A stretch of DNA of 26,387 nucleotides from a virus, in the IMG/VR virus record IMGVR_UViG_3300023313_000026, positions 1-26,387 of that record. The stretch is one strand, 5' to 3'. Positions 1-7,012 of the stretch are shown here, piece after piece; within the stretch, counting starts at the first letter, position 1, and every line of letters begins with the position of its first letter. Made by a program: the position numbers and the translations under genes. The notes beneath the pieces are model-generated. The model searched no databases. It was not told the origin of the DNA and worked only from the letters and a program-made list of their open reading frames with translations.

Positions 1-99
1 AAAGAGCCGAAGCAGTGCGTTGATGTAACCTTCCAAGCTTTTGGTTGTGTAGCAATAATAAGACGCTGTAAAAAGGATTTGCTGGAGATTGTGGAATGA
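1..99 (+). CDS. 3' end of an unidentified upstream phage gene (partial)
   Basis: Frame 1 is open from the first base to a TGA at 97-99 and encodes the last 32 residues of a protein, ending in KKDLLEIVE. The other two forward frames hit stops within about 27 bases. The TGA overlaps the ATG of the next gene (ATGA at 96-99), the same coupling seen throughout this window, which supports a real gene end. The tail contains two cysteines and a basic RRCKKD stretch but no motif that identifies a family. By position it belongs to the gene block before the packaging genes. The function is unknown and the start lies outside the window. Confidence 0.6.
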   Translation, partial: KEPKQCVDVTFQAFGCVAIIRRCKKDLLEIVE

Positions 100-452
100 G
101 AGAGATAAGCGAACATCAAGAGCAAGCGACACTCATGAGATGGGTACATATAAACACAGGCAGGCTTCCACAATTAAAGTGGCTGTTTGCTGTGCCGAAC
201 GGTGGGCAAAGGCACATTGCTACCGCCGTAAAATTGAAACAAGAAGGCGTAAAGCGAGGCGTTCCAGATTTGATGTTTCCAGTTCCTCAAGGAAAGTACG
301 CAGGTTTAGCCATCGAAATGAAGACACGCAAAGGCAGAGTATCACCAGAGCAGCACGAATGGATCGAAGGGCTGCGTAGCAATGGTTGGAAAGCTTTGGT
401 GTGTAGAGGGTGGGAAGATGCATCAAAAGAGCTGGAGAAATATTTAGCTTAA
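96..452 (+). CDS. VRR-NUC domain nuclease
   Basis: This 118-residue protein is a stand-alone VRR-NUC nuclease of the PD-(D/E)XK fold. Visible family signatures, in order, are PNGG (residues 34-37), a basic stretch with KxEGVKRGVPDL ending in the catalytic-type P57-D58, the E74-x-K76 pair in IEMK, and a conserved Q86. The length is typical of phage single-domain members, which are structure-specific or Holliday-junction-type nucleases needing a divalent metal. The ATG at 96 has a GGAG Shine-Dalgarno site at 84-87 and overlaps the stop of the previous gene; a TTG at 89 opens only another, shorter-lived frame. It sits directly before the terminase block, so a role in resolving replicated DNA before packaging is plausible, but that is inference. 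Family assignment is firm; the in vivo substrate is not. Confidence 0.9.
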   Translation: MREISEHQEQATLMRWVHINTGRLPQLKWLFAVPNGGQRHIATAVKLKQEGVKRGVPDLMFPVPQGKYAGLAIEMKTRKGRVSPEQHEWIEGLRSNGWKALVCRGWEDASKELEKYLA

Positions 453-453
453 A

Positions 454-509
454 CACTACATATAGTGCTTATCATCCCATGAAACCACAACATATAGAAA
501 ATAGTGCTT
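454..509 (+). repeat. Dyad and direct repeats upstream of promoter (possible operator)
   Basis: Just after the nuclease stop there is a perfect short dyad, CACTA (454-458), CATA, TAGTG (463-467). The 9-mer ATAGTGCTT occurs at 462-470 and again at 501-509, 39 bp apart. The second copy overlaps the -35 hexamer of the candidate promoter. This arrangement could bind a regulator, but the repeats are short and no regulator is visible in the window. Confidence 0.3.
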
Positions 510-535
510 GACAGTATCGCCGCTAAAACTACTAT
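508..535 (+). promoter_or_regulatory. Candidate sigma70 promoter ahead of the packaging genes
   Basis: A perfect -35 hexamer TTGACA (508-513) is followed, after 16 bp, by TACTAT (530-535), a four-of-six match to TATAAT. Transcription would begin near 541-543. It lies in one of the few non-coding gaps of the window and points toward the terminase, portal and capsid genes. An intrinsic terminator begins only about 25 bp beyond the predicted start site, so basal transcription may produce a very short RNA unless the terminator is bypassed. Confidence 0.5.
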
Positions 536-564
536 TTCCGCAAGATACGAAACGAGCCTACTTT

Positions 565-594
565 AACCCATACTTTAGCGAGTGTGGGTTTTTT
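565..594 (+). terminator. Intrinsic terminator just downstream of the promoter
   Basis: AACCCATAC (565-573) pairs with GTGTGGGTT (582-590), a 9-bp stem with one T.G wobble and an 8-base loop, followed directly by TTTT (591-594). It separates the nuclease gene and candidate promoter from the late genes. The stem contains a GTG (582) in frame with the next gene, but that GTG is buried in the hairpin and has no ribosome-binding site. Confidence 0.7.
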
Positions 595-614
595 GCGTTC
601 TGGAGGGTGAGACA

Positions 615-827
615 TTGCATAAAGTCACAGAGATTAAGATTGAGAAAGCAACAAACGGTTACATTGTCGAAACCACAGTTATCAAAGACGGTAAGAAAGG
701 CGAGCTAGGCTCAAATTTTCCGCAGAAAGAAATAGCATCTGTTGCAATGAACGATAGTCAGGTTATAGCACAAGTAAGAAAGCTACTGAAACAGATGACA
801 GCTGAAGAAGAAGACAGCAAAGAATGA
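615..827 (+). CDS. Small conserved-looking phage protein of unknown function
   Basis: I place the start at TTG 615. It has an excellent Shine-Dalgarno site, GGAGG at 602-606, eight bases upstream, whereas the in-frame GTG at 582 lies inside the terminator stem with no ribosome site. The product is 70 residues, mixed charge and probably cytoplasmic. The N-terminal half looks beta-rich (alternating V/I in the first 25 residues); the C-terminal half is helical and ends in an acidic tail, EEEDSKE. The TGA overlaps the ATG of the small terminase gene (ATGA at 824-827), so the two are probably translationally coupled. I recognise no family. Its place immediately before terS suggests a packaging-associated or single-stranded-DNA-related accessory, but nothing in the sequence demonstrates this. 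Confidence 0.7.
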   Translation: MHKVTEIKIEKATNGYIVETTVIKDGKKGELGSNFPQKEIASVAMNDSQVIAQVRKLLKQMTAEEEDSKE

Positions 828-1303
828 GTAAGCTAACTAAAGCAGGCAAAAAAGTCGGGCGAAAGTCTAAATATACACCTGCTCTAGTAGAAGAGATATG
901 CGAGAGACTATCAAAGGGTGAACCTTTAGCGCGTATATGCAGAGATGAACACATGCCGAGCGTTAGAGCAATGAGCGACTGGCAGAGGAAGGATGAAAGT
1001 ATTTCTGCCGACATCGCGCGAGCCAGATTGATAGGTGAGGACTATATAGCTGATGAATGCTTAGACATAGCAGACAATTCAACCAATGATTATATGGACA
1101 AAATGGGCGCTGATGGTGGTATGGATAAAGCTTTGAACAGTGAGCATATCCAACGATCTAAACTTAGAATTGATACACGGTTGAAGCTGTTGGCTAAATG
1201 GAATCCTAAGAAATGGGGCGACAAAGTAACCAATGAAATGACTGGCTCAAATGGTGCGCCTTTAGAAATGATTATTACAAAACGTGTTGTTTCACCCAAA
1301 TAG
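824..1303 (+). CDS. terS: Terminase small subunit (Sf6 gp1-like)
   Basis: This 159-residue protein is the DNA-recognition subunit of the packaging motor. It closely follows the layout of phage Sf6 gp1. A basic N-terminus ending in GRKSKYTP leads into a helix-turn-helix region (about residues 18-55: EEICERLSKGEPLARIC, then MPSVRAMSDW). Next is a helical oligomerisation region, and then the conserved segment RLKLLAKWNPKKWGDKV (from about residue 119), matching the Sf6 'RMNPRKYGDKVTNEL' region recalled from the family. In that family the subunit forms a ring that binds a pac-type site and hands the DNA to the large subunit. It overlaps the preceding stop by ATGA and is followed by a 65-bp gap before terL. 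Confidence is high for the family. Confidence 0.92.
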   Translation: MSKLTKAGKKVGRKSKYTPALVEEICERLSKGEPLARICRDEHMPSVRAMSDWQRKDESISADIARARLIGEDYIADECLDIADNSTNDYMDKMGADGGMDKALNSEHIQRSKLRIDTRLKLLAKWNPKKWGDKVTNEMTGSNGAPLEMIITKRVVSPK

Positions 1304-1368
1304 CATATTTTCAAGTCATTGATTCATAACGACAAAATGACAATGTTACACTACGGATATATAAGCTT

Positions 1369-2790
1369 ATGAGCGCAGTTGAAATAAACTATGACGAAGC
1401 GATAGCATTTAAGGCACTGGATAAGCCTAAACGATATAAAGTGTTTTTCGGTGGGCGTGGTGGTGCGAAGTCTTGGCAAATTGCTCAAGCGTTGCTGATA
1501 CGCGCCGCATCAGAGCCTACGCGCATTTTATGTACACGAGAGATTCAAGGCTCAATCAAAGAATCAGTGCATAAGTTATTAAGTACCACGATTGATAGAC
1601 TTGGCTTGTCTAGCTTCTTTGATGTTCTGGAAGCAGAGATTAGAGGGAAGAACGGCTCATCAATCATCTTTGAGGGATTAAAGCATAACATTACTAAGAT
1701 CAAGTCAATGGAAGGCATTGATATTGTATGGGCTGAGGAAGCGGAATCAGTCACGGAGACAAGCTGGGATGTGTTGTTGCCCACGATCCGCAAAGCTGGG
1801 TCTGAAATATGGGTATCGTTTAACCCACACGATGAGCTAGACAACACTTATCAACGCTTTGTTGTGCCTCATAAAGATGAGATTGATAAGTACGGCTTCT
1901 TTGAAGACGCGCAGACTTATGTGCGGAAGGTAAACTTTGAAGACAACCCATGGTTTACAGAAGAGCTACAGGCTCAAATGGAAGATTGCAAGCGCACAAA
2001 CTACAGGAAATGGCTGCATATCTGGTGCGGTGAGTGTAATGCTGATTATGCTGATTCTATTATTCAGCCAGAATGGGTTGAGGCAGCGATTGACGCACAC
2101 AAAAAGCTTAACTTTAAGCCTTGCGGTAAGCGCCAAGCAGGATTCGATCCAGCGGATGAAGGCGAGGATGCAAAAGCAGTTGTAACACGTCACGGTGTAT
2201 TGATTAACAAGATCAAGTCATGGAAAGATGGTGATTTGGATGACGCGGTCAGCTACGCACTCAAAATTGTTAAGCAACAGCATTGCAGGCTATTAACTTA
2301 TGATGTGGTTGGTATCGGTGCAGGTGTGAAGCTTGCACTTAAACGGCTTGATACGCCTGAGCTTGTTACAGCGGCTTACACAGGCGCTGGTGTTACTGAT
2401 GGTGAATCACTGTATGAAGATGACTTGAAAAATGAGGATGTGTTCAGAAATGGACGCGCTCAATGGTGGTGGTATTTACGCGACCGCTTCGAGAAGACGT
2501 ATCAAGCAGTTGAAAAGGGCAGATATATCAATCCAGACGACTTGATAAGCCTTGATTCAACACTTGAAGAGCTGCCAAGGCTGAAATCAGAGCTTTGCAA
2601 AGTGCGTAGAAAACGTGGGCAAACAGCATACATTCAAATTGAATCAAAGCAGGATATGAAAAAGCGCGGTGTTCAATCGCCAAACATTGCTGATGCGTTG
2701 GTGATGGCATTCTTTACAGATGCGAAACAGGACAGGCAGCAGTTTGTAACGCGGCGAGCAGTGCAGGTAAGTGAGGGAGGTTGGACTTGA
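1369..2790 (+). CDS. terL: Terminase large subunit, ATPase and nuclease (Sf6 gp2-like)
   Basis: At 473 residues this has the usual length for Sf6-type large terminases, and its motifs appear in the right order. Walker A is GGRGGAKS at residues 28-35. Walker B with the catalytic glutamates is DIVWAEE at 118-124, followed by the coupling-type segment IWVSFNPHDELDNTYQRF. The C-terminal RNase-H-like nuclease has D260 (FDPADEG), D312 (YDVVGIGAG) and D442 (PNIADAL). It powers DNA translocation through the portal and cuts concatemers at the start and end of packaging. The ATG at 1369 is the only plausible start: no ATG, GTG or TTG lies between it and an in-frame TAA at 1327. It lacks a good Shine-Dalgarno site, which is odd for so important a gene. 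Its TGA overlaps the TTG start of the portal gene. Confidence 0.97.
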   Translation: MSAVEINYDEAIAFKALDKPKRYKVFFGGRGGAKSWQIAQALLIRAASEPTRILCTREIQGSIKESVHKLLSTTIDRLGLSSFFDVLEAEIRGKNGSSIIFEGLKHNITKIKSMEGIDIVWAEEAESVTETSWDVLLPTIRKAGSEIWVSFNPHDELDNTYQRFVVPHKDEIDKYGFFEDAQTYVRKVNFEDNPWFTEELQAQMEDCKRTNYRKWLHIWCGECNADYADSIIQPEWVEAAIDAHKKLNFKPCGKRQAGFDPADEGEDAKAVVTRHGVLINKIKSWKDGDLDDAVSYALKIVKQQHCRLLTYDVVGIGAGVKLALKRLDTPELVTAAYTGAGVTDGESLYEDDLKNEDVFRNGRAQWWWYLRDRFEKTYQAVEKGRYINPDDLISLDSTLEELPRLKSELCKVRRKRGQTAYIQIESKQDMKKRGVQSPNIADALVMAFFTDAKQDRQQFVTRRAVQVSEGGWT

Positions 2791-4739
2791 ACAACACATT
2801 ACATTTTCAATCAGAAGCAGACTTGCAAAAGCAGGAAGCAGAACAGGCAAGCGCACAAGTACAAACTTCACTTGCACCGATGCTACTTACTCATATTCAG
2901 AAACGATGGACAGAAGCTCAGGAAGCTAAGAAAGTAATAACGCAACGGCTAACAGATTGCCAAAAACGCAGGGCTAGTGAATACAGCGACACGAAGATTG
3001 CAGCAATCCGCAAAACTGGTGGCTCTGAATCATATCCTGCTATCACTTCATCTAAATGTAGGGGTGCTTCGGCATGGATTCGCGACATCCTCTTGCCAGC
3101 CAATGATAAGAGCTGGGGCATTGCTGCAACACCGCAAGCTTCGGTAAAAGACGGTGCGAAAGAGAATGCGAAGCTTATCGTAATGCAGCAGGCACAATCT
3201 GCAATGATGCAGGGTGAGCAAATCACGCCACAGGACGTTGAGGACGCTGTAGGGCGTGCAGAGGAATCCTTTGTTAAAGAAGCACAGGACAAAGCGGATA
3301 AGGCTATGCTGGGCATGGAAAACGTAATAAGCGACCAGCTGGAAGAGGGTGGTTGGCATAAAGCGATGGAGGAAGTGATTGATGATTTCGTCACTTATCC
3401 GACTTGTTTCATGCGTAAAGGTTTGGTGCGTAATCGTGAGCAGATAAAATGGCAACAAACAGAGACAGGTTGGATTCCAGCTATAGAGAGCGAATCAATC
3501 GAAGAGTGGGAGCGCGTTAGCCCATTCGATATATACCCAGCCGCTTATGCCAAAGATTTAAACAGTGCGCCGTTGATCCAAAAGCACAGATTCTCTTTAA
3601 CCCAGCTATCACAAATGGTTGGTGCTAAAGGGTATGACAGCTTTGCGATCAGGCGTATCATGGACAGGTACGAAAACGGCTTAGATGACGAATCAGCAGA
3701 TGAGGCTGCAAGACGCGTTGCAGAGAAACATGCAACATCATCTATCAACTCAAGCACGATTGATGCTTTAGAGCTATGGGATGATGTGACTGGGAAAATG
3801 CTGATCGACTGGGATAAAGGGCGCGGCATTATCGGCTTTGAAGTTGACCCATACAAAACATATCACGTTACAATCATTTCGATTGCTGATGAGATTATAT
3901 CCGCAGACCTTAACCCTGACCTGCTCGGCAAGAAGCCTTACGGCTATGCAAGCTTTGAGCTGGTGTCGGGTTCAGTCTGGGGGACGGCATTGCCAGAGAT
4001 TATATCTGATCCGCAAGACTTGTGTTGTTCAGCAGCAAGAGCTTTAGAAAACAACTTAGCCATGGCTTCTGCCCCAATGGTCGCGCAAGACATTAACGCA
4101 TTACCAGCAGGTGCAGGACTAACAACAATCAGCCCTTGGAAGAACTTTCAATATGATGGCTCGAAAACAAACGGTCGTGTTCCTATCACTTTCTTTCAGC
4201 CCAACTCAAACGCAAATGAGTTGATTGGTATATTCAACAAGTTTTCAGACTTGGCAGAAGAGTATTCTGGTGTGCCTAAATATGCCTATGGTAATTCTGA
4301 TGTTGGTGGAGCAGGTCGCACCGCATCTGGCTTGTCTATCTTGATGAGCAATGCTTCAAAAGGTATCAAGGCAGCGATTGCACACATTGATTTGGGCATT
4401 ATTCGCTATCTAATCACTATGCAATACCAAGACAACATGCTCAATCATCCAGATGAAAGCATAAAAGGTGATGCTCAAGTATCAGCGCGTGGTTCAACTG
4501 CCTTGCTCTTGAAAGAAGTTCAGCAAATGCGCCGTAATGAGCTGTTACAGACAACAGCAAATCAAATTGATATGCAGATTATTGGTGTCGATGGTCGCGC
4601 TAAATTATTACGCGAAACATTTAAAGCCAATGATATTGATGACGTTGTACCGAGTGAAGAAGACTTGATGAGGATGCAAAATGAAGCAAGCCAGCAAGCG
4701 AACACTGCAAGCCTTGAGCAGCCTACAGGGCAACCATGA
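2787..4739 (+). CDS. Portal protein
   Basis: The product is about 650 residues, in the size range of podovirus (P22/Sf6-class) portals, which form the dodecameric ring through which DNA enters and leaves the head. I choose TTG 2787 because GGGAGG at 2775-2780 lies six bases upstream and the codon overlaps the terL stop (TTGA). An in-frame TTG at 2781 directly abuts the ribosome site, which is too close. Recognisable portal segments include ITSSKCRGASAWIRDILLP near residue 86 and a C-terminal region from about residue 508 (GAGRTASGLS, then ASKGIKAAI) typical of this portal class. The N-terminal 30 residues are glutamine-rich, and the last 30 are Q/N-rich and overlap the next gene. Its place between terL and scaffold is canonical. 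Confidence 0.92.
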   Translation: MNNTLHFQSEADLQKQEAEQASAQVQTSLAPMLLTHIQKRWTEAQEAKKVITQRLTDCQKRRASEYSDTKIAAIRKTGGSESYPAITSSKCRGASAWIRDILLPANDKSWGIAATPQASVKDGAKENAKLIVMQQAQSAMMQGEQITPQDVEDAVGRAEESFVKEAQDKADKAMLGMENVISDQLEEGGWHKAMEEVIDDFVTYPTCFMRKGLVRNREQIKWQQTETGWIPAIESESIEEWERVSPFDIYPAAYAKDLNSAPLIQKHRFSLTQLSQMVGAKGYDSFAIRRIMDRYENGLDDESADEAARRVAEKHATSSINSSTIDALELWDDVTGKMLIDWDKGRGIIGFEVDPYKTYHVTIISIADEIISADLNPDLLGKKPYGYASFELVSGSVWGTALPEIISDPQDLCCSAARALENNLAMASAPMVAQDINALPAGAGLTTISPWKNFQYDGSKTNGRVPITFFQPNSNANELIGIFNKFSDLAEEYSGVPKYAYGNSDVGGAGRTASGLSILMSNASKGIKAAIAHIDLGIIRYLITMQYQDNMLNHPDESIKGDAQVSARGSTALLLKEVQQMRRNELLQTTANQIDMQIIGVDGRAKLLRETFKANDIDDVVPSEEDLMRMQNEASQQANTASLEQPTGQP

Positions 4740-4920
4740 CTTTGAAGTTATTATGGACTGGATCAAGGAAACACGAAACGAATTGATAGAGCGATTGCCA
4801 CACGCTGAGGGAGAGCAGACGGCAAAAGCACAAGGACAGTTACTAGACTTGAACGAGATTATCAACACTGCCAACAAGGCAACTGATATTCTGTATCAAG
4901 CTACACACGGAAACACCTGA
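4681..4920 (+). CDS. Small portal-linked accessory protein
   Basis: A 79-residue helical protein overlaps the portal C-terminus by 59 bases. The ATG at 4681 has a good AGGA site six bases upstream (4671-4674). An internal ATG at 4753 (55 residues) has only a weak GAAG. The segment HDFEVIMDWIKETRNELI, followed by EGEQTAKAQGQ and LLDLNEI, resembles small proteins encoded next to portal genes in other tailed phages, and it extends upstream of the internal ATG, which favours the longer form. I cannot name a function. A role in head assembly or as a portal accessory is inferred from position alone. A strong terminator follows 23 bases after the stop. Confidence 0.7.
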   Translation: MKQASKRTLQALSSLQGNHDFEVIMDWIKETRNELIERLPHAEGEQTAKAQGQLLDLNEIINTANKATDILYQATHGNT

Positions 4921-4942
4921 TTAGGCAGGGCTTCCGAACGCT

Positions 4943-4969
4943 AAGGCATCCATCTGGGTGTCTTTTTTT
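4943..4969 (+). terminator. Intrinsic terminator between portal block and scaffold
   Basis: AAGGCATCC (4943-4951), a four-base ATCT loop and GGGTGTCTT (4956-4964) form a 9-bp stem with two wobble pairs, continued by a T-run to 4969. No obvious promoter follows before the scaffold gene at 5021. Partial termination here could set the dosage of scaffold and capsid relative to portal, or the late polymerase complex may read through. Confidence 0.7.
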
Positions 4970-5020
4970 ATGCCTAAAAAACAAGTGAACACCGTTCTAA
5001 CGGCTCATGGAGATAGAAAA

Positions 5021-5962
5021 ATGGGATTACCAAAGCACATCGAAGAAGAACTAGCACAAGCCGAAGAGGACTTCAAGTCTGCATATCCTGACCAAGTGGT
5101 AACCGACACGCAGGAAGCAGAGCAAGAGCCTATAGAAGCAGAAAAGGAAGACGTAGCGACTATCACGCCTGACGAAGTTGTAGAGCAAGAAACTGCACCA
5201 GCGCAAGACGTAGATAATACCGATACCACCAACCTTTTTGAGCAAAGATATAATGTTTTGAAAGGTAAATATAACAAGGAAGTGCCTTTATTGCAGGAGC
5301 AGGTGCGCAACCTGACTTCTCAAGTAGAAACGCTACAGAATCAGCCAGCGAAAAGAAGTGATGCAGACGAAGCACTTATTTCGAAGGTTAAAGATGAGTT
5401 CGGTGACGAGTTCATTGATGATTTCAAGCAAGACTACAGCAGTGAACAACCAGAGAGCGAAGTTGATGCGCTGAAACAGCGTGTTGAATCAGCAGAACAA
5501 GCCACGAAAGACATTCAGCACGAGAGTGCAATGGCAGAGCTTGACCGAACCATGCCTAAATGGCGTGAGCAGGACAGTGACCCATTGTTTCAAGAGTGGC
5601 TGGGTGGTTTGGATGAGTTCTCAGGTGTTGTGCGCAATGAATTGTTAATAAAATCCTTTAAAAATAGAGATCTAGCGCGTGTGAAACTTATTTTTGATGC
5701 GTACAACGTAACCCCGACACAATCACAGCAACCACAAGCAGTCCAGCCAGTAGAAACCCAGCCACAACAACAAAAACGATTGATGCCCTCCGCTTCGCAA
5801 GGAACGGAACAAGCAGAAACAGGCAAGCTATATAGCCAAGCCGATATTGATGCGTTTTATGCCGATGTGAGACAAGGTAGATACAGGAACAGGGCAGCAG
5901 ACGGTGAAAGGATTGAAAGGGATATTTTCGCAGCACAAAACGAAGGGCGAATTACAGCCTAA
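5021..5962 (+). CDS. Capsid scaffold protein
   Basis: A 313-residue, strongly acidic and glutamine-rich protein lies directly before the major capsid gene, the standard place for a scaffold. It would guide assembly of the coat shell and then leave. Residues 1-70 are an acidic low-complexity stretch. The segment at about 77-105 (RYNVLKGKYNKEVPLL, then a heptad-like coiled coil) is a pattern I know from podoviral scaffolds. The C-terminus (residues about 270-313: DIDAFYADVRQGRYR, ending EGRITA) matches the conserved coat-binding tail of that class. I start at ATG 5021, which has GGAG at 5009-5012. The GTG at 4958 and ATG at 4970 lie within or at the edge of the terminator and lack ribosome sites. 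Confidence 0.82.
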   Translation: MGLPKHIEEELAQAEEDFKSAYPDQVVTDTQEAEQEPIEAEKEDVATITPDEVVEQETAPAQDVDNTDTTNLFEQRYNVLKGKYNKEVPLLQEQVRNLTSQVETLQNQPAKRSDADEALISKVKDEFGDEFIDDFKQDYSSEQPESEVDALKQRVESAEQATKDIQHESAMAELDRTMPKWREQDSDPLFQEWLGGLDEFSGVVRNELLIKSFKNRDLARVKLIFDAYNVTPTQSQQPQAVQPVETQPQQQKRLMPSASQGTEQAETGKLYSQADIDAFYADVRQGRYRNRAADGERIERDIFAAQNEGRITA

Positions 5963-6021
5963 CCGCTGATTTACCGCGTTTAACTACGGAAAACCCTAAT
6001 CATCTTTAGGAGATTTCCATC

Positions 6022-6948
6022 ATGGCAATTCCAGTAGCTAACCCAAACTGGGACGGTGTACCACAATTACAGCGTTCTGGAACAGTAACACCTAACCAAT
6101 TATGGTCAAAAAAGCTCATTGCAGCTTTTTATAATAATACAGTCTTTGGCGCGATTGCTTCAACAGACTATGAAGGCGATATTAAAGCGTTTGGCGATTT
6201 GGTAACAATTCGTACTACGCCTGACATCGCAATCAGCAACTACACCAAAGGCGCACCATTGGTTTATGAGCAACCAGTCGTGCCAACGGTTGATTTGTTG
6301 ATTGACCAAGCAAAAAGCTTTGCGATTCAAGTTGATGATGTTGATAAATACCAAGCTGATTATGATTTCGTATCAGACTGGACAAATTCAGCAGCAGCAA
6401 ACATGAAGGTCAACATTGATACTGATGTGATTGCTTACGTTGCAGCAAATGTTGCAGCGACCAACCAAGGCGCAACAGCAGGTGTTGTATCAACAAGCTT
6501 CAATCTTGGTACTGCACTAGCTCCAGTGACTATCACGCCAGCAAACATCATCGACATTATTGTTGATATGGGTTCTGTGCTTGATGAATCAAATTGCCCT
6601 GAGAATGGTCGTTGGTTGGTTATGCCTTCATGGGCTGTAGGCATGATTAAAAAGTCTGCAATTCGTGATGCTTCATTGTCTGGCGGTGACACTTCGCTAT
6701 ATCGCAATGGTCGCGTTGGCATGGTTGATCGCTTTGAGATCTATGCTTCAAACAGCATCGTCCCAGCAGGTCTTAACTTCGACTTGATTGCAGGGCACAA
6801 GCAAGGTCTTACGTTTGCAAGTCAACTGACTAAAAACGAAAGCTTGCCTAATCCTAACAGCTTCGGTTCTTTGATCCGTGGCTTGCAGGTTTATGGTCGC
6901 CAAGTAGTTAAAGGTGACATTTTGGCACGCGCACAAGTTATCCGTTAA
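6022..6948 (+). CDS. Major capsid protein
   Basis: This 308-residue protein follows scaffold and has a strong ribosome site (TTTAGGAG) nine bases before ATG 6022. It carries hallmarks of a podoviral/siphoviral coat family of HK97 fold. These are an N-terminal segment with NTVFGAIASTDYEGDIKAFGD, a central VDLLIDQAKSFAIQVDDVD region, and a C-terminal block from about residue 193 (PENGRWLVMPSWAV, GGDTSLYRNGRVGMVDRFEIY). It would assemble into the icosahedral shell. Translation is probably strong, and a terminator follows directly, which suits a highly expressed gene. No truncation or frameshift is seen. Confidence 0.92.
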   Translation: MAIPVANPNWDGVPQLQRSGTVTPNQLWSKKLIAAFYNNTVFGAIASTDYEGDIKAFGDLVTIRTTPDIAISNYTKGAPLVYEQPVVPTVDLLIDQAKSFAIQVDDVDKYQADYDFVSDWTNSAAANMKVNIDTDVIAYVAANVAATNQGATAGVVSTSFNLGTALAPVTITPANIIDIIVDMGSVLDESNCPENGRWLVMPSWAVGMIKKSAIRDASLSGGDTSLYRNGRVGMVDRFEIYASNSIVPAGLNFDLIAGHKQGLTFASQLTKNESLPNPNSFGSLIRGLQVYGRQVVKGDILARAQVIR

Positions 6949-6968
6949 ACGATAACAACCAAATGGAG

Positions 6969-6995
6969 GGGGTGGCTTAGGCTGCCCCTTTTTTT
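6969..6995 (+). terminator. Intrinsic terminator after the capsid gene
   Basis: GGGGTGGC (6969-6976), a four-base TTAG loop and GCTGCCCC (6981-6988) form an 8-bp GC-rich stem with two wobble pairs, followed by seven T (6989-6995). It is the strongest-looking terminator in the window and probably limits expression of downstream head-completion genes relative to the coat. Confidence 0.85.
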
Positions 6996-7012
6996 ATTCA
7001 AGGAGTAAAGAA

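Noticed and set aside
89-379. Alternative open frame beginning at TTG 89
   Set aside because: It overlaps the well-supported VRR-NUC gene in another frame, is arginine/serine-rich and has no motif; it is a shadow frame.
582-614. GTG start at 582 for the small pre-terS gene
   Set aside because: The codon is inside the terminator stem and has no ribosome site; TTG 615 has GGAGG at ideal spacing.
1337-1365. Firm terL promoter (ATGACA-17-TATAAG)
   Set aside because: With this spacing transcription would begin at about 1372, after the ATG, so it is not listed as a promoter; the leaderless possibility is kept only as a finding.
4958-5020. Longer scaffold starts at GTG 4958 or ATG 4970
   Set aside because: They fall in or at the edge of the terminator hairpin and T-run with no ribosome site, while ATG 5021 has GGAG.
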